This document shows, in pieces, positions 12,545 through 25,819 of a stretch of 64,000 nucleotides of DNA. The notes below the pieces were generated by a model. That model saw nothing but the letters and a program-made list of their open reading frames with translations. It did not search any database and was not told the DNA's origin. Source of the DNA: Akebia trifoliata (taxonomy: Eukaryota > Streptophyta > Magnoliopsida > Ranunculales > Lardizabalaceae); contig CM030706.1 of NCBI GenBank assembly GCA_017979445.1, forward strand, positions 25,026,281 to 25,090,280. The letters run 5' to 3'. The number at the start of each line of letters is the position of its first letter. Position 1 is the stretch's first letter. The position numbers and the translations under genes were made by a program.

Positions 12545-13803
12545 TCAGAATCTGAAATATCAGCCGCTTGTACATTAGAACGAGCCCTTTGCTCCTCAAT
12601 GTAAGTCAATAGTTGCCTCTGACTAGTTTGCAGATCTTTATAGTGTTGATCGACCTTCTTGAGTCCTTTGAAGACTTTCCCAAAGATAATGCGGTACCCT
12701 TTCTAGGGTATCTGATCGAGTTAGGAAATGTCCTCGAAGTCTGGACTCCAAATTCGATCCTCCTTAGGTCGCTCTTTTTTAAATTCCCCTCTTGGGGGTC
12801 CATAACCATTGGGGCAGTCATGTTCCTCCTCATTGATGCCCAGGGCCCAGAAACCTTGCACTCAGGTTTTTAAAGACCTTTTCCCCTTAAAAAGTGGGAG
12901 ACGTTCGAAACCACCCGTGTGATCAATCCAACTATTGGGATACCCATCCATCGCTGGACAATACGACAGGAAAGATGAAACAATGCAAAATATCAGCTTG
13001 GATTGGTCATCACATCGACCAATGTCTCCAAAAGTAGACGGACCACACAAAATGTCGGGTCATGTGTCTGAATGGCGTGTATGAAGTAGAGATGTTTAAT
13101 ATACATCTTTGTTGAATGTTGATTCCCAAGCACATTGGTAGTAATCGAGTGCCATCAAAGGTATTGATTTTCGTAAAGGCACTTAGACTTTAACCTGCCA
13201 TCCTTAATGTAGATGTCTTGCTTTAAGAGGTCAAAGTGTGTAATGTAGTAGTCGAATTCAAAATCGAACTTGTAAACGCCATTTTCCACCGATAGGATTC
13301 CCAAGATCATAAGGAGATCGAAGGCATCGATTATGAATGTAATGTCCTTAAAATTAACAGTGATCGATGGAACGGATGAATTGTTGGAGACATGAGTCAT
13401 AAAAATCTCGAACTAATTCATCATTAAATTGCTCAACGCCCTCGTACAACAATCAACTCCACTTACATGCAAGCAATTCTTCATAGAACCATAATCCTTA
13501 GGGGTATCAAATGTGTCGTAAGACACCTCTTCCGAGAAGATGGATCTAGTTTTTGGTGTCATAGATCAAAAGAGGGGAGTAAAAGGAAGATGATATCAAA
13601 AAATGAAGTATGTGGGCCCCACTATCACCGTGGAGCCTTGCACAAGTAGGGCGGCTTGGTTGGATGATGGCGGATGGTGGTGTGGAGAATGTATACAAGT
13701 CATTTTGCCCAGAAAGGAAGAATGCATCAATCGGATTTCTGTCAGTGAGATCATTGGAACTTGATGAAAATTGAGGTAGAGGCTTGAGGAAGAAGATGAA
13801 ATG
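12545..13803 (-). pseudogene. Remnant of Athila ORF2 (env-position ORF)
   Basis: Broken minus-strand frames run from about 13800 to a stop near 12550. The 13400-13155 segment has SITVNFKDITFIIDAFDLLM, which resembles the conserved N-terminal part of the extra ORF of Athila/Tat elements (the 'VRG..V.F....IN..LGL' type). The last codons (QRQLLTYIEEQRARSNVQA) look like a C-terminal coiled-coil tail. The product's function is unknown even in intact relatives. Stops and frameshifts make it non-coding. The assignment rests on position downstream of pol and weak similarity. Confidence 0.5.
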
Positions 13804-16800
13804 TGTAACACCCCGGATTTTCAACTCATATCTCGAGGAAAGTAAATGGTGAGATTCGGAGGGAAATATCGAATGAGAGACTTAGAGTAAAATACTCGAA
13901 TATTGCTATGATTAATTTTGAGGAAAATCGACTTCGCCATTAAATTCAAAAGGATTGAAATATATACATTAGCCTGTAAGCAAGTTTGAATTCGAGTTCG
14001 GAGGAAAAAGTTATAAAATCCTCGAATTTCGCATTAAGTGGGACCCAAAATAGTGGAATTTCGTTAGAGCGAGAATCAGAAAGATTTGATGATACCATTA
14101 GGTCCGTAGCGAAAAATTATTCGAAATGGTATATTCACTTGTCAATTTCCGAGTCCGAATGGTTAAGTTACGAACGAAGTTAGAAATGATGGGAAAATTA
14201 CAAGTATGCCATCAGCTTTATTATAAAAGAAATCTTATTTCTTTTATTTCATTTCATTTCTCTTCTTTTCCAAGGAAATCAAACTGTAGCCACTTCTCAA
14301 CCCAAGGGTTTCAACCCATTCCCATCAAGTTCTAGCCCGAACGAAGCCGAGTTGAACCTCGACGAAGAAGACAAAGTTGTCGGCCACGTCGAGAGCTACA
14401 ACTTCACCATCTTTACTTACCCATTCTTATTCATTTTCCCCATCCTCCATCAAAAACCAGCCGGGTAGCTCGAGTAAACCTCCACATCTTCCGTCCGAGG
14501 GCTTCATCGAGTTAGGAGCTAGGTCTATACTTCATTGTAGAAGCGAAGGAGAACGTCATTGTCGGATAGCTTGCAAACCCTCGCTCGTTTCGCAACCAAG
14601 TCAGCCCAACCTCGACTCTTGAGCCATCCAACCTTGAGTTGTAGTGCTAGCTTGTACCCGTGGCGTTCACAAACAAGTAAGGGACTTCCAATTCTTATTG
14701 GTAGCTTTAGATTTCCGAAATGTGCATTTAGGGTTTTGAAACAAAACTTGTTGTTTGCATTTAAATCGTAGAAATTTGTGTTTGATTTCAAATTCATCGT
14801 AGAAGTAGGTGTTTTGTTTATGCTTTATCGAATTTTGATAACAAAATCGTGGGTGGGTCGAATGATTCGAAGAATGGAAGAAGAAATCGAGAAAGGGATC
14901 GAAAAACCCAAGAGTCGCGAGTGAGGTTCAGGCTGTAGGTGGGAAAGGTCGGTGCCACCGGCACCTACCGAAGGCATTCTGTCAGTCCCACCGACAGAAT
15001 GTGGTTTCTGCCACCGATGAAACCAAATAACGCGAGAAAATTTTGTTCTGTCGGCAGGACCGTCGGTCCCACCGACATCTGCCGATGAGTAAACTGTCGG
15101 TCCCACCGACAGCATCCTGGTTCTGCCACCGACAGACACAGTTCTCTTCAGAACAGTGTTCTGACTCTTGGCTTGACCTCCTCACACCTTATACACTATT
15201 TTCCTCTTTAATTTTTACTTTCCATTTACTTTAAGTTCTTTAATGAAATTAAGGTTTTACCCCCCATTTCGGAACAATGGGAATGATTTTAAGATCCAAA
15301 TCTCAAAGGATCAAAATCCGAATTTTGGTTTCAAGAACAAAACGTAATTTTCGACGTTTTCGGCAAGTTTTCAAAATGAAATAACTTTCGCGTTCCTTTG
15401 AATTAGATTACAAAAACTATATGATGTCGAATCTCATGATCGAGACTTTCATTTCGAAAACCCCGTTTTTAATTTCGAGAACTTTGAAAAAATTGAGTTT
15501 CCAACACTTAGCCAAATTTTCACCAGCTTTTACCATTTTTAACAGCTTTGGTCTCGTGCATTGCCGGGACCTTGTTTTTGAATAAACTTCGATGGTTTTC
15601 AATGGAAAGACCAAAAGAATGACTTTGAAAGATTGAAAATGAATGGTTGATTTGAAAGGATGAAAAATGAGAATGTTGAGAGAATGGGAAAATGGAATGA
15701 ACGGTAAAATGTCAGAATCACACCCGAGGGGTGATGTCTGCATTTTACATTGTATGTTGTGTGTAGGTTGGTGAAAGGATATCCAGGTAATTAATGAAAG
15801 GGTTGCATGTTTATTTCCGATTATGTTAGCGCTTGCGCTGAGTACTGTTATTTATTTTAGGCCGATTGGCCACGGTTGCATGGTAGGAACTGGATATCCG
15901 TTCTCAACCCTGTTCTGTTAATTTCTCTTTTGTTTTAAATGAAAAATCATATATATATATACGTAGCTATTTTGTGAACTGTTAAAGGGTTTGTGAATGC
16001 CTGAAGGGATAGTGTGTCACATCATCTGGAGGGGTGCACTATCCTGGGATGTACGGTAGGGACCACCAAACTCATACGTGGTATGGGACGCGTATGAGAG
16101 TGGAGTCACAACTGGAATCCGGGTCCATTCCTTTCTTATCTTTACCAGTGAACGTGTTTTGTAAAGGTGGTCGTATACGAGTAGAGTGTCTTTTGGGAAT
16201 CACATGCACGCCTGATAGGCATAGACGAAGATGATTAGTCAGTGATCACTAACAATCTAGTAGTAGTCGAACGTTCTGACACATCGAAAAGAGACCCATT
16301 GCTTACGGTCACGTCAAACGGCCAGCCTGAGCCGGATAAATGGTCACCAGTGTGGTAAGCGCAGCGACCGGCCACAAAATCAGGAACTAAAAGCCAGATT
16401 TATGTTGTAACATCATGTCCTGACTGGGAGCGATCCAGTCGTGAATCCCAACTCTTTAATTCCAATACTCCACCATTTGTATTATGTATCTGTTGTTATA
16501 TTTCGAATTATAAACTGAGAAGCATGTCTATTATTTCAATGTTGTCAACATTATTTGCATAAAATGGAAAATGTATAATGAGTATGGATGATCGATGCTA
16601 TGTGTTACTTTTAAACTGTTTAGTTGCTCATCCCTGGCTATATGTACCAGTTGATCGTATTTTATCTTGTAAAACCTTGCATGTATTAAAATGTTCAGTA
16701 TGCTTTATTCGATCATGCTTAGGAAGGGTTATTAGTAGGAATTGGCTGTGGACTTACTGGGTAACCATTGTTACTCACCTTTTCCTTCCTATTTTTTTTA

Positions 16801-17242
16801 GTTTCAGCACTTGCAGCTGTCGAGGCAGGCGTAGAGGCAGTAATTGAGGAGTATCTGGTCGATCAGATCGACGATCAGATTTTATTGCCTGGTGAGCACT
16901 AGGACCACATCCCTTAGTGTTGTCAGTTTCATCCAGGATGTATGTAGTTTTTGGATTTGAGAGTTTAGGCTTCTGTTAGAGTGAGAGTGTTTTGGTAAGC
17001 CTGTATATTGATAAATCTTCCGTACTCTGATCTACTTACATGTTAGATGTAATTAGTCTTCCGCTGTTATTTTCCTGTATCTACATTTTTATATACAGGT
17101 TTTGTTATAAATTGGTTTATCAGGTTTGAGTTCCGTGAAACGCTAACATAAATAGAGGAGACCATGCCGAAATTTCGAGGTGCCACCTAGTACCTTGGGA
17201 TTTGGCCTTGGGATTTGTGTTAGCGTTTGGCGGGGCGCCACA
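13804..17242 (+). mobile_element. Large solo LTR (TGTAACACCCC...CGCCACA), TSD AAATG
   Basis: Begins TGTAACACCCCGG and ends GGGGCGCCACA, flanked by perfect 5-bp repeats AAATG (13799-13803 and 17243-17247). The 3,439-bp span has no gag, pol, PBS or PPT and no internal terminal repeat, so it is a solo LTR left by recombination. Such long LTRs beginning TGTAACACCCC are typical of chromovirus Tekay/Del-like gypsy elements; that family call is inference. It contains a palindromic GTCGGTCCCACCGAC cluster (14945-15140). Small ORFs inside it (such as 14377-14797 and 15417-15743) show no domains. Confidence 0.8.
14945..15140. repeat. Cluster of palindromic GTCGGTCCCACCGAC repeats
   Basis: The palindromic core GTCGGTCCCACCGACA occurs twice in full (15063-15078, 15099-15114). 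Variants such as GTCAGTCCCACCGACAGAAT, CTGCCACCGA and CTGTCGGCAGG are packed around it in about 200 bp. It is markedly GC-rich compared with its surroundings. Confidence 0.75.
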
Positions 17243-17449
17243 AAATGAGATAAGGATTAGGGTATGTTCTTTTAAAAAAGTGTGCACAATTTTCCACCTT
17301 GGAAAACCCTTGAAAAATAATTTTTCCTAAAAATTTTCAAGTTGAAAAATAAATTTTCCAAGTAATTTTAACCTTTTTAACCCTTCATAATGAGTTCAAA
17401 TTAAGAAAAAAAATAGGTCCTACATGGTTGCAAAAATAACTTACAAGCC

Positions 17450-20400
17450 TTCTAATCAAGGGTTGTCTTTCGAAAAGTACTAAGTTTATTATCTTCAGCT
17501 AGACAACGACATGAGGCTAATCTTGGTACAAAGGACCCCTCAGAAAAAAAATATTTTTCTTGTGGTAGGAGACAAAGAAATGGTTTGAGCTTTTGACCAG
17601 TGACTTGGAAAATACTGTAATTTGTGGGATTGAGAATTTCGATGTTGTTATGTGGATGAATTTTATAGACCACAAAGGGTCTTGTCCATCAAGATTTCAA
17701 TTTGTCAGAAACGAAGTGGAAGCAAGAATTATATTGTAACACTTTCTGACCCAAATGGAAAAACTTTCACTAAATGTATTTGTCATGTCAGGCCTTTATA
17801 CGATCCTTGTACAATTTAGCACTATCATATGCGTCGTTATGCAATTCTCTTAACTCAAAGAGTTGAAGTTTTTTGTGCCCTTCTGCCTTGACAAGATCAA
17901 AATTGATATGTTTAACAGCCCAATAGGTATGGTGTTCGAGTTCGACTAGGAGGTGACAAGCTTTCCCAAAGATGAGACGATAGGAGGACATGTCAACTGA
18001 AGTTTTGAAAGTCGTCTGATAAGCCCACAAGACATCGATTAATCACAAAGACCAATCTTTTCGCGAAGAATTTACTATTTTTTAGAGAATTGTTTTTACT
18101 TCGCAGTTGGATATTTCAACTTATACACTCATTTGAAGGTGATACGGATTAGCGATCTTGTGAGTAATAACTTATTTATACATGAGGCTTTCAAAGATGC
18201 AGTTGCAAAAAATGCTTACCTCCATCACTAATGATGGCCCTATATGTACAAAAGTGAGCAAATATGGTGTTCTTAAAAAAGTTCACAATAACTTTGTGAT
18301 CGTTAGTTTAGCATGTTGTTACTTCTACCCATTTAGACATGTAGTCAATTACGACTAGGATATATTGGAATCCGTGCAAAATGAAGAAAAATCCCTTGAA
18401 GTCAATGCCATAAACATCAAAGATTTTGATAATCATTATGGTTTGTTGGGGCATTTCGTTCCTTCGGCTAATCTTATCTAAACGTCGGTATCGATTACAC
18501 GATTTAGCAAAGATGTGGGCGACATGAAAAAGTGTTGGCCATTAGAAACCGCATTGTAGCACTTTTGTTGCAATTTTCTTACCTCCAAATTAACTACCAC
18601 AAGGGTGGTTGTGGTAGAATTCGAGAATATTTTTCTAATCATGGTTAGAAATATATTGACGAATTATTTGATTTGGACAGTACTTAAACAAGTATGAATC
18701 AGTCTAAAAGAATCATTTAACTTGGATGAGGAATCTCATCCTCTCTTTTTTCTTCCATGAGGTGGGTGTTTTCCTTGTCACCAAGTAGTTAATAATGTCA
18801 ACTTACCATGGTGTATCCAAATAAGAAATAGTCATTAGTTTTTCATTTGAAAAATTCTCAAAGATGGGGAGGGAGTCATAACTTGTTTCAACTACCAGCC
18901 TAGATAAATGGTCGGCAACCACATTTTCGCATATTTTCTTATCTCAAATTTCGATATCAAATTCTTATAGTAAGAGGATCTATCGGATTAACTTTACTTT
19001 GGCATCATTCTTGGAGAGAAGTTATTTCAGTGTTACATGGTAGGTGAAGATTACTACCTTGAATCTTATTAAATAGGAGCGGAATTTATCTAGAGAAAAA
19101 ACTACATCTAGTAGTTCTTTTTCAATTGTGGTGTAGTTGAGTTGGACATTGTTTAACGTTTTGTTTGCATACTAAATAACATAGGGAAGTTTGTCAACTC
19201 GTTGTCCTAGTACAACACCCATTGCGTAGTCAGAAGCATCACACATTACCTCAAAGGGAAGATCCTAGTTGGGTGGCTGGATGATAGGTGATGACGACAA
19301 CTCAGTTCTAAGTTTATCAAACGTGTTTAAACAAGCTGTGGAAAATTTAAAGTTGATGTTTTCAGATAGTAAGTCGCACAAGGGTTTGAAAATCTTTCCA
19401 AAATCGTTAATGAAGCGCCTATAAAACTCGTGTGCCCTACGAAAAAATGGACTTCCTTCACAATTTTAGAGGGAGGTAGATCAGTGATAAGGTCAATCTT
19501 CGTCTTATCTACCTCGATTTCTTTGTGGGATATGATGTGTCCCAACACAATCCTGGAAGTGACCATAAAATGGTACTTTTCCCAATTCAACACAAGATTT
19601 TCTTGTGGCATCTAGTTATAACTAACTTTAGGTGGTTCAAACAATTATCAAAACTCGATCCAAAGACTAAAAAGTCATCTATGAAGACTTCAAGAAATTT
19701 TTCTACCATATCCGAGAAAAAGCTTAACATACATCGTTGAAAGGTTATAAGAGAATTTTAGAGTCTAATGGGCATGTGTTGATAGGCAAAAACCTTAAAG
19801 GGACACATGAACATTGTTTTTTCTTGATCCTCAAAGGTGATTGGGATCTGATTGTACTATAAGTATCCATAAAAAAATAAAATAATAGTAGGCATGTCTA
19901 GCTAGACATTTTAACATTTGATCTATTAATGGGAAAGGGAAGTGATTTTTTTGTGTCATGGAGTTCAACTTCTTGAAGTCTATACAAAATCGCCACCCAG
20001 CTTGGATGCGAATCAGTAATAATTCATTGTCCTTGTTGGTCACAACTGTGACACCAGATTTCTTTGGAATCATTTTACCTGGACTTACCCATTTACTATA
20101 TCAAATGGGGTATATAATACCCGCATCTAGCAATTGGAGGACTTTTCCTCAAACTACCTCTTGTAAGACCAAATTCAGTCTCCTTTATGGTTCTCTCGAT
20201 GGTTCGTAGTTGTCCTCGAGGTGTATTTGGTGCAAGACCACAAAAGGACTAATGCCCTTGATATCAGTTATGGTTCAATCGATAACTTCTTTATGTTCAT
20301 GTAAAACATCTAGTAACTGCTCTTTTTGTGACCTTTCTAAGTCATGTGAGATGATAGCGAGGAAGGTTTCGACCTTCCCCAGGAATGCATATTTTAGCAT

Positions 20401-21250
20401 GTCAAACAATTATTTTAGTTTAAGATGAAGTGAAGGTTAAGATGAAGTGGTGGGGAGACTTTTTACTTGCCAATTTTGAAAATCCATCTCAAGGAAAGAT
20501 TTTAAGAGGGATTTTACATCCTTGATAGACTGTTCTTCATCGAAATCGAGGCCAATTTGGCATAAGTACTCTTCTGGCGGGTTGATGTTCTTTTCTTCCT
20601 TGAATGAGCTATTGACCAACGTGTCAATCATATTGACCTCTTTCATATCATCCATGTTAGTGGATTGGAACTTGTTGTGAAAGACATTTAATTTCACTTG
20701 CATGTCTCCAAAGGCTAAAGTCATGGTCCCATTCCGGCATCTGATAACAACATTAGATGTGACTAAAAAAGATCGGTCCAAGATGATCGAAACATTATTA
20801 TCTGGGTCCATGACAGATTCAATGTCAAGAACCTCAAAATCAATAGGGAAATAAAAGTCTTTGACTTTGATTATTACATCCTCCACTATTTCCTTGGAAA
20901 TCTTAATCAATCTGTTTGCTAAGTTGAGAGTAATATCCGTAGGTTTGAGTTCCCCCAAACCTAGTTGTTTGTAGACAGAAAAGGAAAGAAGGTTCACATT
21001 GGCCCCTAGATATAGTAGACACGTCCCGATCATTGTTTCCCCTAAATGTACAGAAATTGTAGGACAATCAGAGTCCTTGAATTTATGCACAATTTCCTGT
21101 TGGATCAGACAAGAAGATCGAGTTGTCATTACAGCCTTTATTGGCACAGGGTTTTTTCTTTTTACCGTAGTAAGATCTTTGAGAAACTTAGCATATGAAG
21201 GGATTTGACGAATTATGTATAGAAAAGATAATGTTAATCTAGACATTCAT
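17450..21250 (-). pseudogene. Decayed Athila-like pol (protease, RT, RNase H, integrase)
   Basis: Minus-strand order is conserved. Protease block (21246-20437, 269 codons open): IPSYAKFLKDL, GLGELKPTDITL, then NVVIRCRNGTM; the active-site motif, normally DLGAS, reads YLGAN, so the catalytic Asp is lost. RT (20073-19830): MIPKKSGVTVV, GWRFCIDFKKLN, HFPFPLIDQML; next part (19611-19327): LVLNWEKYHFM, GHIISHKEIEVDKTKI. RNase H remains near 19000 (LLSKNDAKVKLIR). Integrase: catalytic core pieces near 18450-18250 (IFDVYGIDFKGFF, SKWVEVTTC), then 18030-17788 with [19 protein letters not shown]. The end (17673-17452) has NYSIFQVTGQKLKPFL, the usual C-terminal motif. Many stops and frameshifts; not functional. 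Confidence 0.88.
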
Positions 21251-21649
21251 AAAGACTTCAAGAATTCTTTCTAATTGCTTCCTTTTTTTTGTTGTCTACT
21301 AAGGGGCTTTGGGGATTGTGGTTTGTTTTTCCATTGGTGGGAGAGTTCCTTTTTGTTGGTCTTTTTTTCTTTTGTTGGAGGTGCATTCTGGGTTTTTCCT
21401 TGTGTTGGGACCTCATCAAGCATATGCACCTAGTTATCCACTAATCTAACAGAACGTAGTGTGTAGACGGCTTGTGCAGAGTCATTAGATGGGCCAGGTT
21501 GACTTGTTATTTCATACTACCCTTTTGGAGCAGTTCCTTTTGGCTTGGGCACAGTTTGGCTTGGAAATTACCTTTTATTTCTCTTCCCTAGAAACAGAGC
21601 TAGTGGGCCCAACTGAACCTCAAGATTGTTAATTGCTTGTGCAATATTT

Positions 21650-22975
21650 TGATTTAACTATGCTTGGCTCTAGTTGGTATGCACTTGTTGCTGCAAGATT
21701 TGTTGTTGTTGCTTTAACATATCTACCATCATTGATTCTAATACAGAGTTTGTTTGTGCAACTAGGGGAGAGTAGTTGGTTATAAGGTCAACAACAATGA
21801 GGTAAAGAGTAAGATGATTACGAAACCAAAGATAGGTTCGCATTAGACTGAGGTTGCCTGTTATAGTTTTTTTGAAAACCAAAGGCACCACCCAATTGGA
21901 TATGTTCATTTTGACGATAAAAAAAGTTGGAGTGAAACCTATTGTCAAGGTGGTATGTCTGACTATACAAATTTGGAGTGGGTTTCCTAAAAACACTATA
22001 TGACCCAATAGCATTGGTATGATCTGCCTTGACCATAGGTAAGTTATGACAGTTCTCGCTAAGGTGGTCGAAAGTTTCGTTTATGAGACATGCACAAGGT
22101 ATCTCTGAGGTGACTTGGAATATAGGGGTAGCCTCTTGTTAGTTAGTTTTGATGCTGAAATAATCAAATTTCTTGTTCAAGTTTTGCATAGTGCTAACCA
22201 AATTAGTCATTACGTTTTTTATATCAAAATCACTTTTGATTTCGTACATGCCTAGTTTATTGGCTCCAAAGTCGCTTCTATTAGAGTCTCCTAAATTGAT
22301 GCTCCAATTTTGAGCATTTTCAACAAGTTCTATAAGAAGCCCGTATGTTTTGATTTGGAGCCTAGTTCATGAATTTTCTTTTGTACATAGACTCTAGGAA
22401 GATACGTTGAGTTGTAATAAGACCACGATAAAAGAAATTGACCAGTTAGACTTTATCAATTCCATAATGTGGGCATTTTACAAGTAGGTCATTAAATCTT
22501 CCCTAGGGTTGGGAGAATTCTTCATCGGGTCTGCCATTGAAGTTTTTAATGGTATTTTTCATTTGTTCTATTTTTACCATTGGAAAGAACTTGACTATGA
22601 ATTTTCTTGATAACTTGTCCTAAGTAGTGATCGAGTTAGAGGCCAAAGAGTTTAACCATGTTATTGCATGATCTTCTAGAAATAGAGGGAACAACCTTAA
22701 CTTGACATTTTTCCTTATCGAGGTAACCATTTCGAATGGTTTGACACAAGGTCAAAAAAAATTTCAAATAGTTATAGGGTTGTTCGCTTTCGAAACTATA
22801 AAACTTAATGAGCATATTGATAGTAGCTGCCCTAATTTCAAATTGTGTCATATTGGTTGTTGGCAAGGCAATACATGAAAGGGGAGTGGTTGTAGTAGGG
22901 ACGAATAACTCATTTAGAAATCGTTGATCTTCTCAGACAATTTGAGATGGGACAATTGGTTGAGCCATCTCGGAT
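21650..22975 (-). pseudogene. Decayed Athila-like gag
   Basis: Minus-strand reading starts near MAQPIVPSQIV and has FEIRAATINMLIKFYSFESE followed by PYNYLKFFLTLCQTI (22866-22700). This matches the capsid start of Athila gag ('FELKxxxIxMLPxFxGLxxEDPxxHLxEF'). A zinc-knuckle-like stretch with HLSENCHN lies near 22060, followed by an asparagine/glutamine-rich tail (22036-21670) with a Gln run. Stops break the frame in several places. The block from 21250 to 21650 is the degraded gag-protease junction. Confidence 0.75.
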
Positions 22976-24009
22976 GGCTGAAGGATAGGTGAGGAGTCAA
23001 ATTCTCTTCTAATCTTTTGAAGTAATGAAATCTTGTGATATCAGGATCGAATGGTTCAAGAAATTCTTTTGAGATCTCTTACCTAACATACACTAATTAT
23101 GCACACAGATAGTAAGGAGGAATTTCACACATGATGTTTGTGTTCCTATTAGACTAGACAGCCTATAACTGTTTCAAAGGGAAAGTTTAGGCCTTCAACC
23201 TAGTTATCTAAAATCAAAATCAACCAATTTAATCTCCAAAGGAGAGGTGGTGCACAACGCTGAGCAATGACACTCTTAAATCACCTCTTTGTCTAGAATA
23301 GGTATAGTTTATCCCCCTAGTACAGTAGGGTACAACGGGATAGGAACTGACTTCAATAAAGAAGTGCAATTGACGTAACTCAGGCTAGTTTTGCCTATTG
23401 AATTCGATGAGACTTATGGTCGAGTCTAATCAGATTTTAGTTAAAATTGGCTTATGTGAATTAATTTTCTAATAGGGAAAAAATTCGGTGATTAAATCTA
23501 ATTCTTATGTTGTTTGTGCCATCTCCGTAAGGGTGTTCTTTTTACTATTGTGCAATCGAAAGTAAATAGTTAGCTAACTCAAATTCAATATAAAAACCCA
23601 CTTACAAAAGTTGCGTGGGGTTTCGAGTTTTACCTCATATTTTAGACTGACGTTGATCGAGTTGAGTCGACTTAGGCCATCAACACCAAACTTGGTGCAC
23701 GAATCCAAGGTGCCGAGACAATTACGTCCCACTGTTGTCCTCTCTTAATTCTATTACAATTCGAGTCTTCTCAAATTGATTAAAATTAAAATCTAAAAAG
23801 AAATTAAAATTTTCTAAAAGAAAGTCATATTCCAATTCTATTTTAACTAGAAAATAGAAGAAAGAAAGTTCTTATTTCTTTGTCAAAGAATCGGATTTGG
23901 GTGATGGAATAAAACTTTCCAACCACATTGTTCATTGTCGAATCTTTTAGCTGAAAATAAAAGAAAAATCGAAGTTAGAATCCTAAAATAATTATATGGT
24001 CATTGAGAT
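22976..24009 (-). other. 5' untranslated region of the Athila-like element (proximal part)
   Basis: About 1 kb with no long frame, between gag and the CACTA insertion point. I found no LTR or PBS here. These occur instead beyond the CACTA at 54.74-56.03 kb, which supports the split-element reading. Confidence 0.5.
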
Positions 24010-24430
24010 CACTACAAAAAAGATGAGAATTAGAGGCCCAAAAATAAGGGCATTTTTGTAAAAAAGTCTTTAAATAGGGATTTGCCAGCGTTTTATTTTA
24101 AAATGCCTCTTAAACCAACGATTTTTTTCTTTTTTTTTTCTCTCTCTCTAAATTCAGTCGATTGCCATGGGAGGCATTCTTTGAAAAATTGCCCTAAAAT
24201 GTAGAAGTTTACCATCGAAGATCCAACGCCGATCGATTGGAGGCGTTTCCAATGGAAACGCCTCTGAAGAAGGAAGAATCAAGGACACAAATCTGAGGCG
24301 ATTTTCTTCAATCGTCGAGATAGATTATGCAAGAGGCGTTTCCAATGGCCATTTAGTGAACCACCATTAAAAACCCCAAATCGAGGCTCAGCCATTACAG
24401 AGACGACGAAGAATCGAGGCATTTTCAACA
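24010..24430. repeat. CACTA 5' terminal and subterminal repeats
   Basis: Terminal CACTACAAAA is followed by repeated GAGGC motifs in both orientations: GAGGCGTTTCCAATGGAAAC, AGAGGCGTTTCCAATGG, TGAGGCGATTTTC, ATGCCTCTT. One pair forms a near-perfect palindrome around 24240-24268. In En/Spm elements such repeats bind the TNPA protein. Confidence 0.75.
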
Positions 24431-25819
24431 TATTTTTTTCTCGATTTCCAATTTGGCGGTAATTTTTCGTTTCCTCTTCTTTTCCCTCACTCTCTCCCAC
24501 TCCCACTATATATTTATGTCCCATACTCAAATGCTTCCATTCTCTAATGATTTATCAGGGTTGAAGAAGAAGAAGAAAAAGAAGAAAGGAGGGTTTTTTT
24601 TTCAAAACCCCAATCTGTCGATATATAGAAGAACATGTAATTTTGTTTTCCCATTTTCTCTGTATCAATTGATTTTGTATGAATTTTTTTTAATCGTTAG
24701 GGTACAACACTAATTCGAATTAATTTAATTTTTTTTTCAAAAAATTTTATTTACAGTATTTGGTTGATCTGAGAGAACCAAATCTCCAAAATATGGGTAT
24801 TACACCCAATATGTTTACACTCTGGTTTAATTTTAGTAGGAACTCTTTCAATCCTTTTAAGGCCTCAAAAATTTTAGATTATGAAGTAGACAAAACTAAA
24901 AGTGGTTATATGTTGAGCATTAGGTAAAAGAAAGAGTATGAGGGAGCTATCCTAGGTTTGCATAAGGTGGGTATTCTTTTGTAAGGACTCCTCCATAGGG
25001 ATGTTTTGTAGACTGATGTAAAGATGCCATTGTAACCTCTTGTATTCATTTTTTTCTTCGCTAGTTTCACTTTCTTTCTTTTTTCAAGTAAACATTTTTT
25101 TTTAACAATTATAATAAAGGACTTTCATATCATCTTCAATCAATAATTGATCAACTAGTGGTAAATGATCTACTAGAACAACCTGTCCTAGTTGACGGTG
25201 GAACTACGCTGGCGATCTTTATCTTTATTGCCAAATCCATTCATGTCCTCAACAATAAAATCTAAGTTAAGTAGATAGATCCTGTTTGTGAATTTTAATT
25301 TCCTTCAAACTTTTCAGATCATCCATTATAACAAATTACCATGGATTTTTTCTCCTTTCTATATTTTTGTCTGTCAGTTCTTGATTTTGGGTCTAATTTG
25401 TTGGATAGGAGCTACTAAATGATTGATCAGCACTGCTAGACAATCTAATATGATTGATCAATAAGCGCAAATGTTTCCAGTATGATCTTAACTGTTAGTA
25501 CCTGTTAATCATAACCATCCAATTAAGTTAAAAGGAACAGACTATCTAGCCCTATTTAAAATGATCTATAAGCTAACCTAAAGCTCTTAAACTTACTATT
25601 AATTGAAAACTCTGTTTTTTATTTTTTTATTTTTAAACATTTACTACGTTTGTTATGTATAAAATTTTGAGCTCTTTGGAAAGAATATTCTTCACATTGA
25701 GTCCAACTTTAGGCTTTGGACATTGTTTAACTCAAAGGAATGGCAGTAAATAGGTAATATAAGATTATTGCATTATCTATTTTCCCCTTTGCAAGCTAAT
25801 ACTACATTTTCGATGGCAG
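24431..25819. other. CACTA 5' region, no gene recognised
   Basis: Contains a CT-rich stretch (24470-24510), TATATATTTATG near 24508, and AT-rich DNA. The ORF at 24453-24713 has no domain. It may include the transposase promoter or intron sequence of the VDAC copy, but nothing in the sequence proves this. Confidence 0.35.

Noticed and set aside
14377..15234. Several overlapping ORFs on both strands
   Set aside because: They lie in a solo LTR; no domains, and the GC-rich repeat explains the lack of stops.
13804..17242. Complete small LTR retrotransposon
   Set aside because: No paired terminal repeats, PBS or PPT inside; only outer TG...CA and TSD. A solo LTR is the simplest reading.
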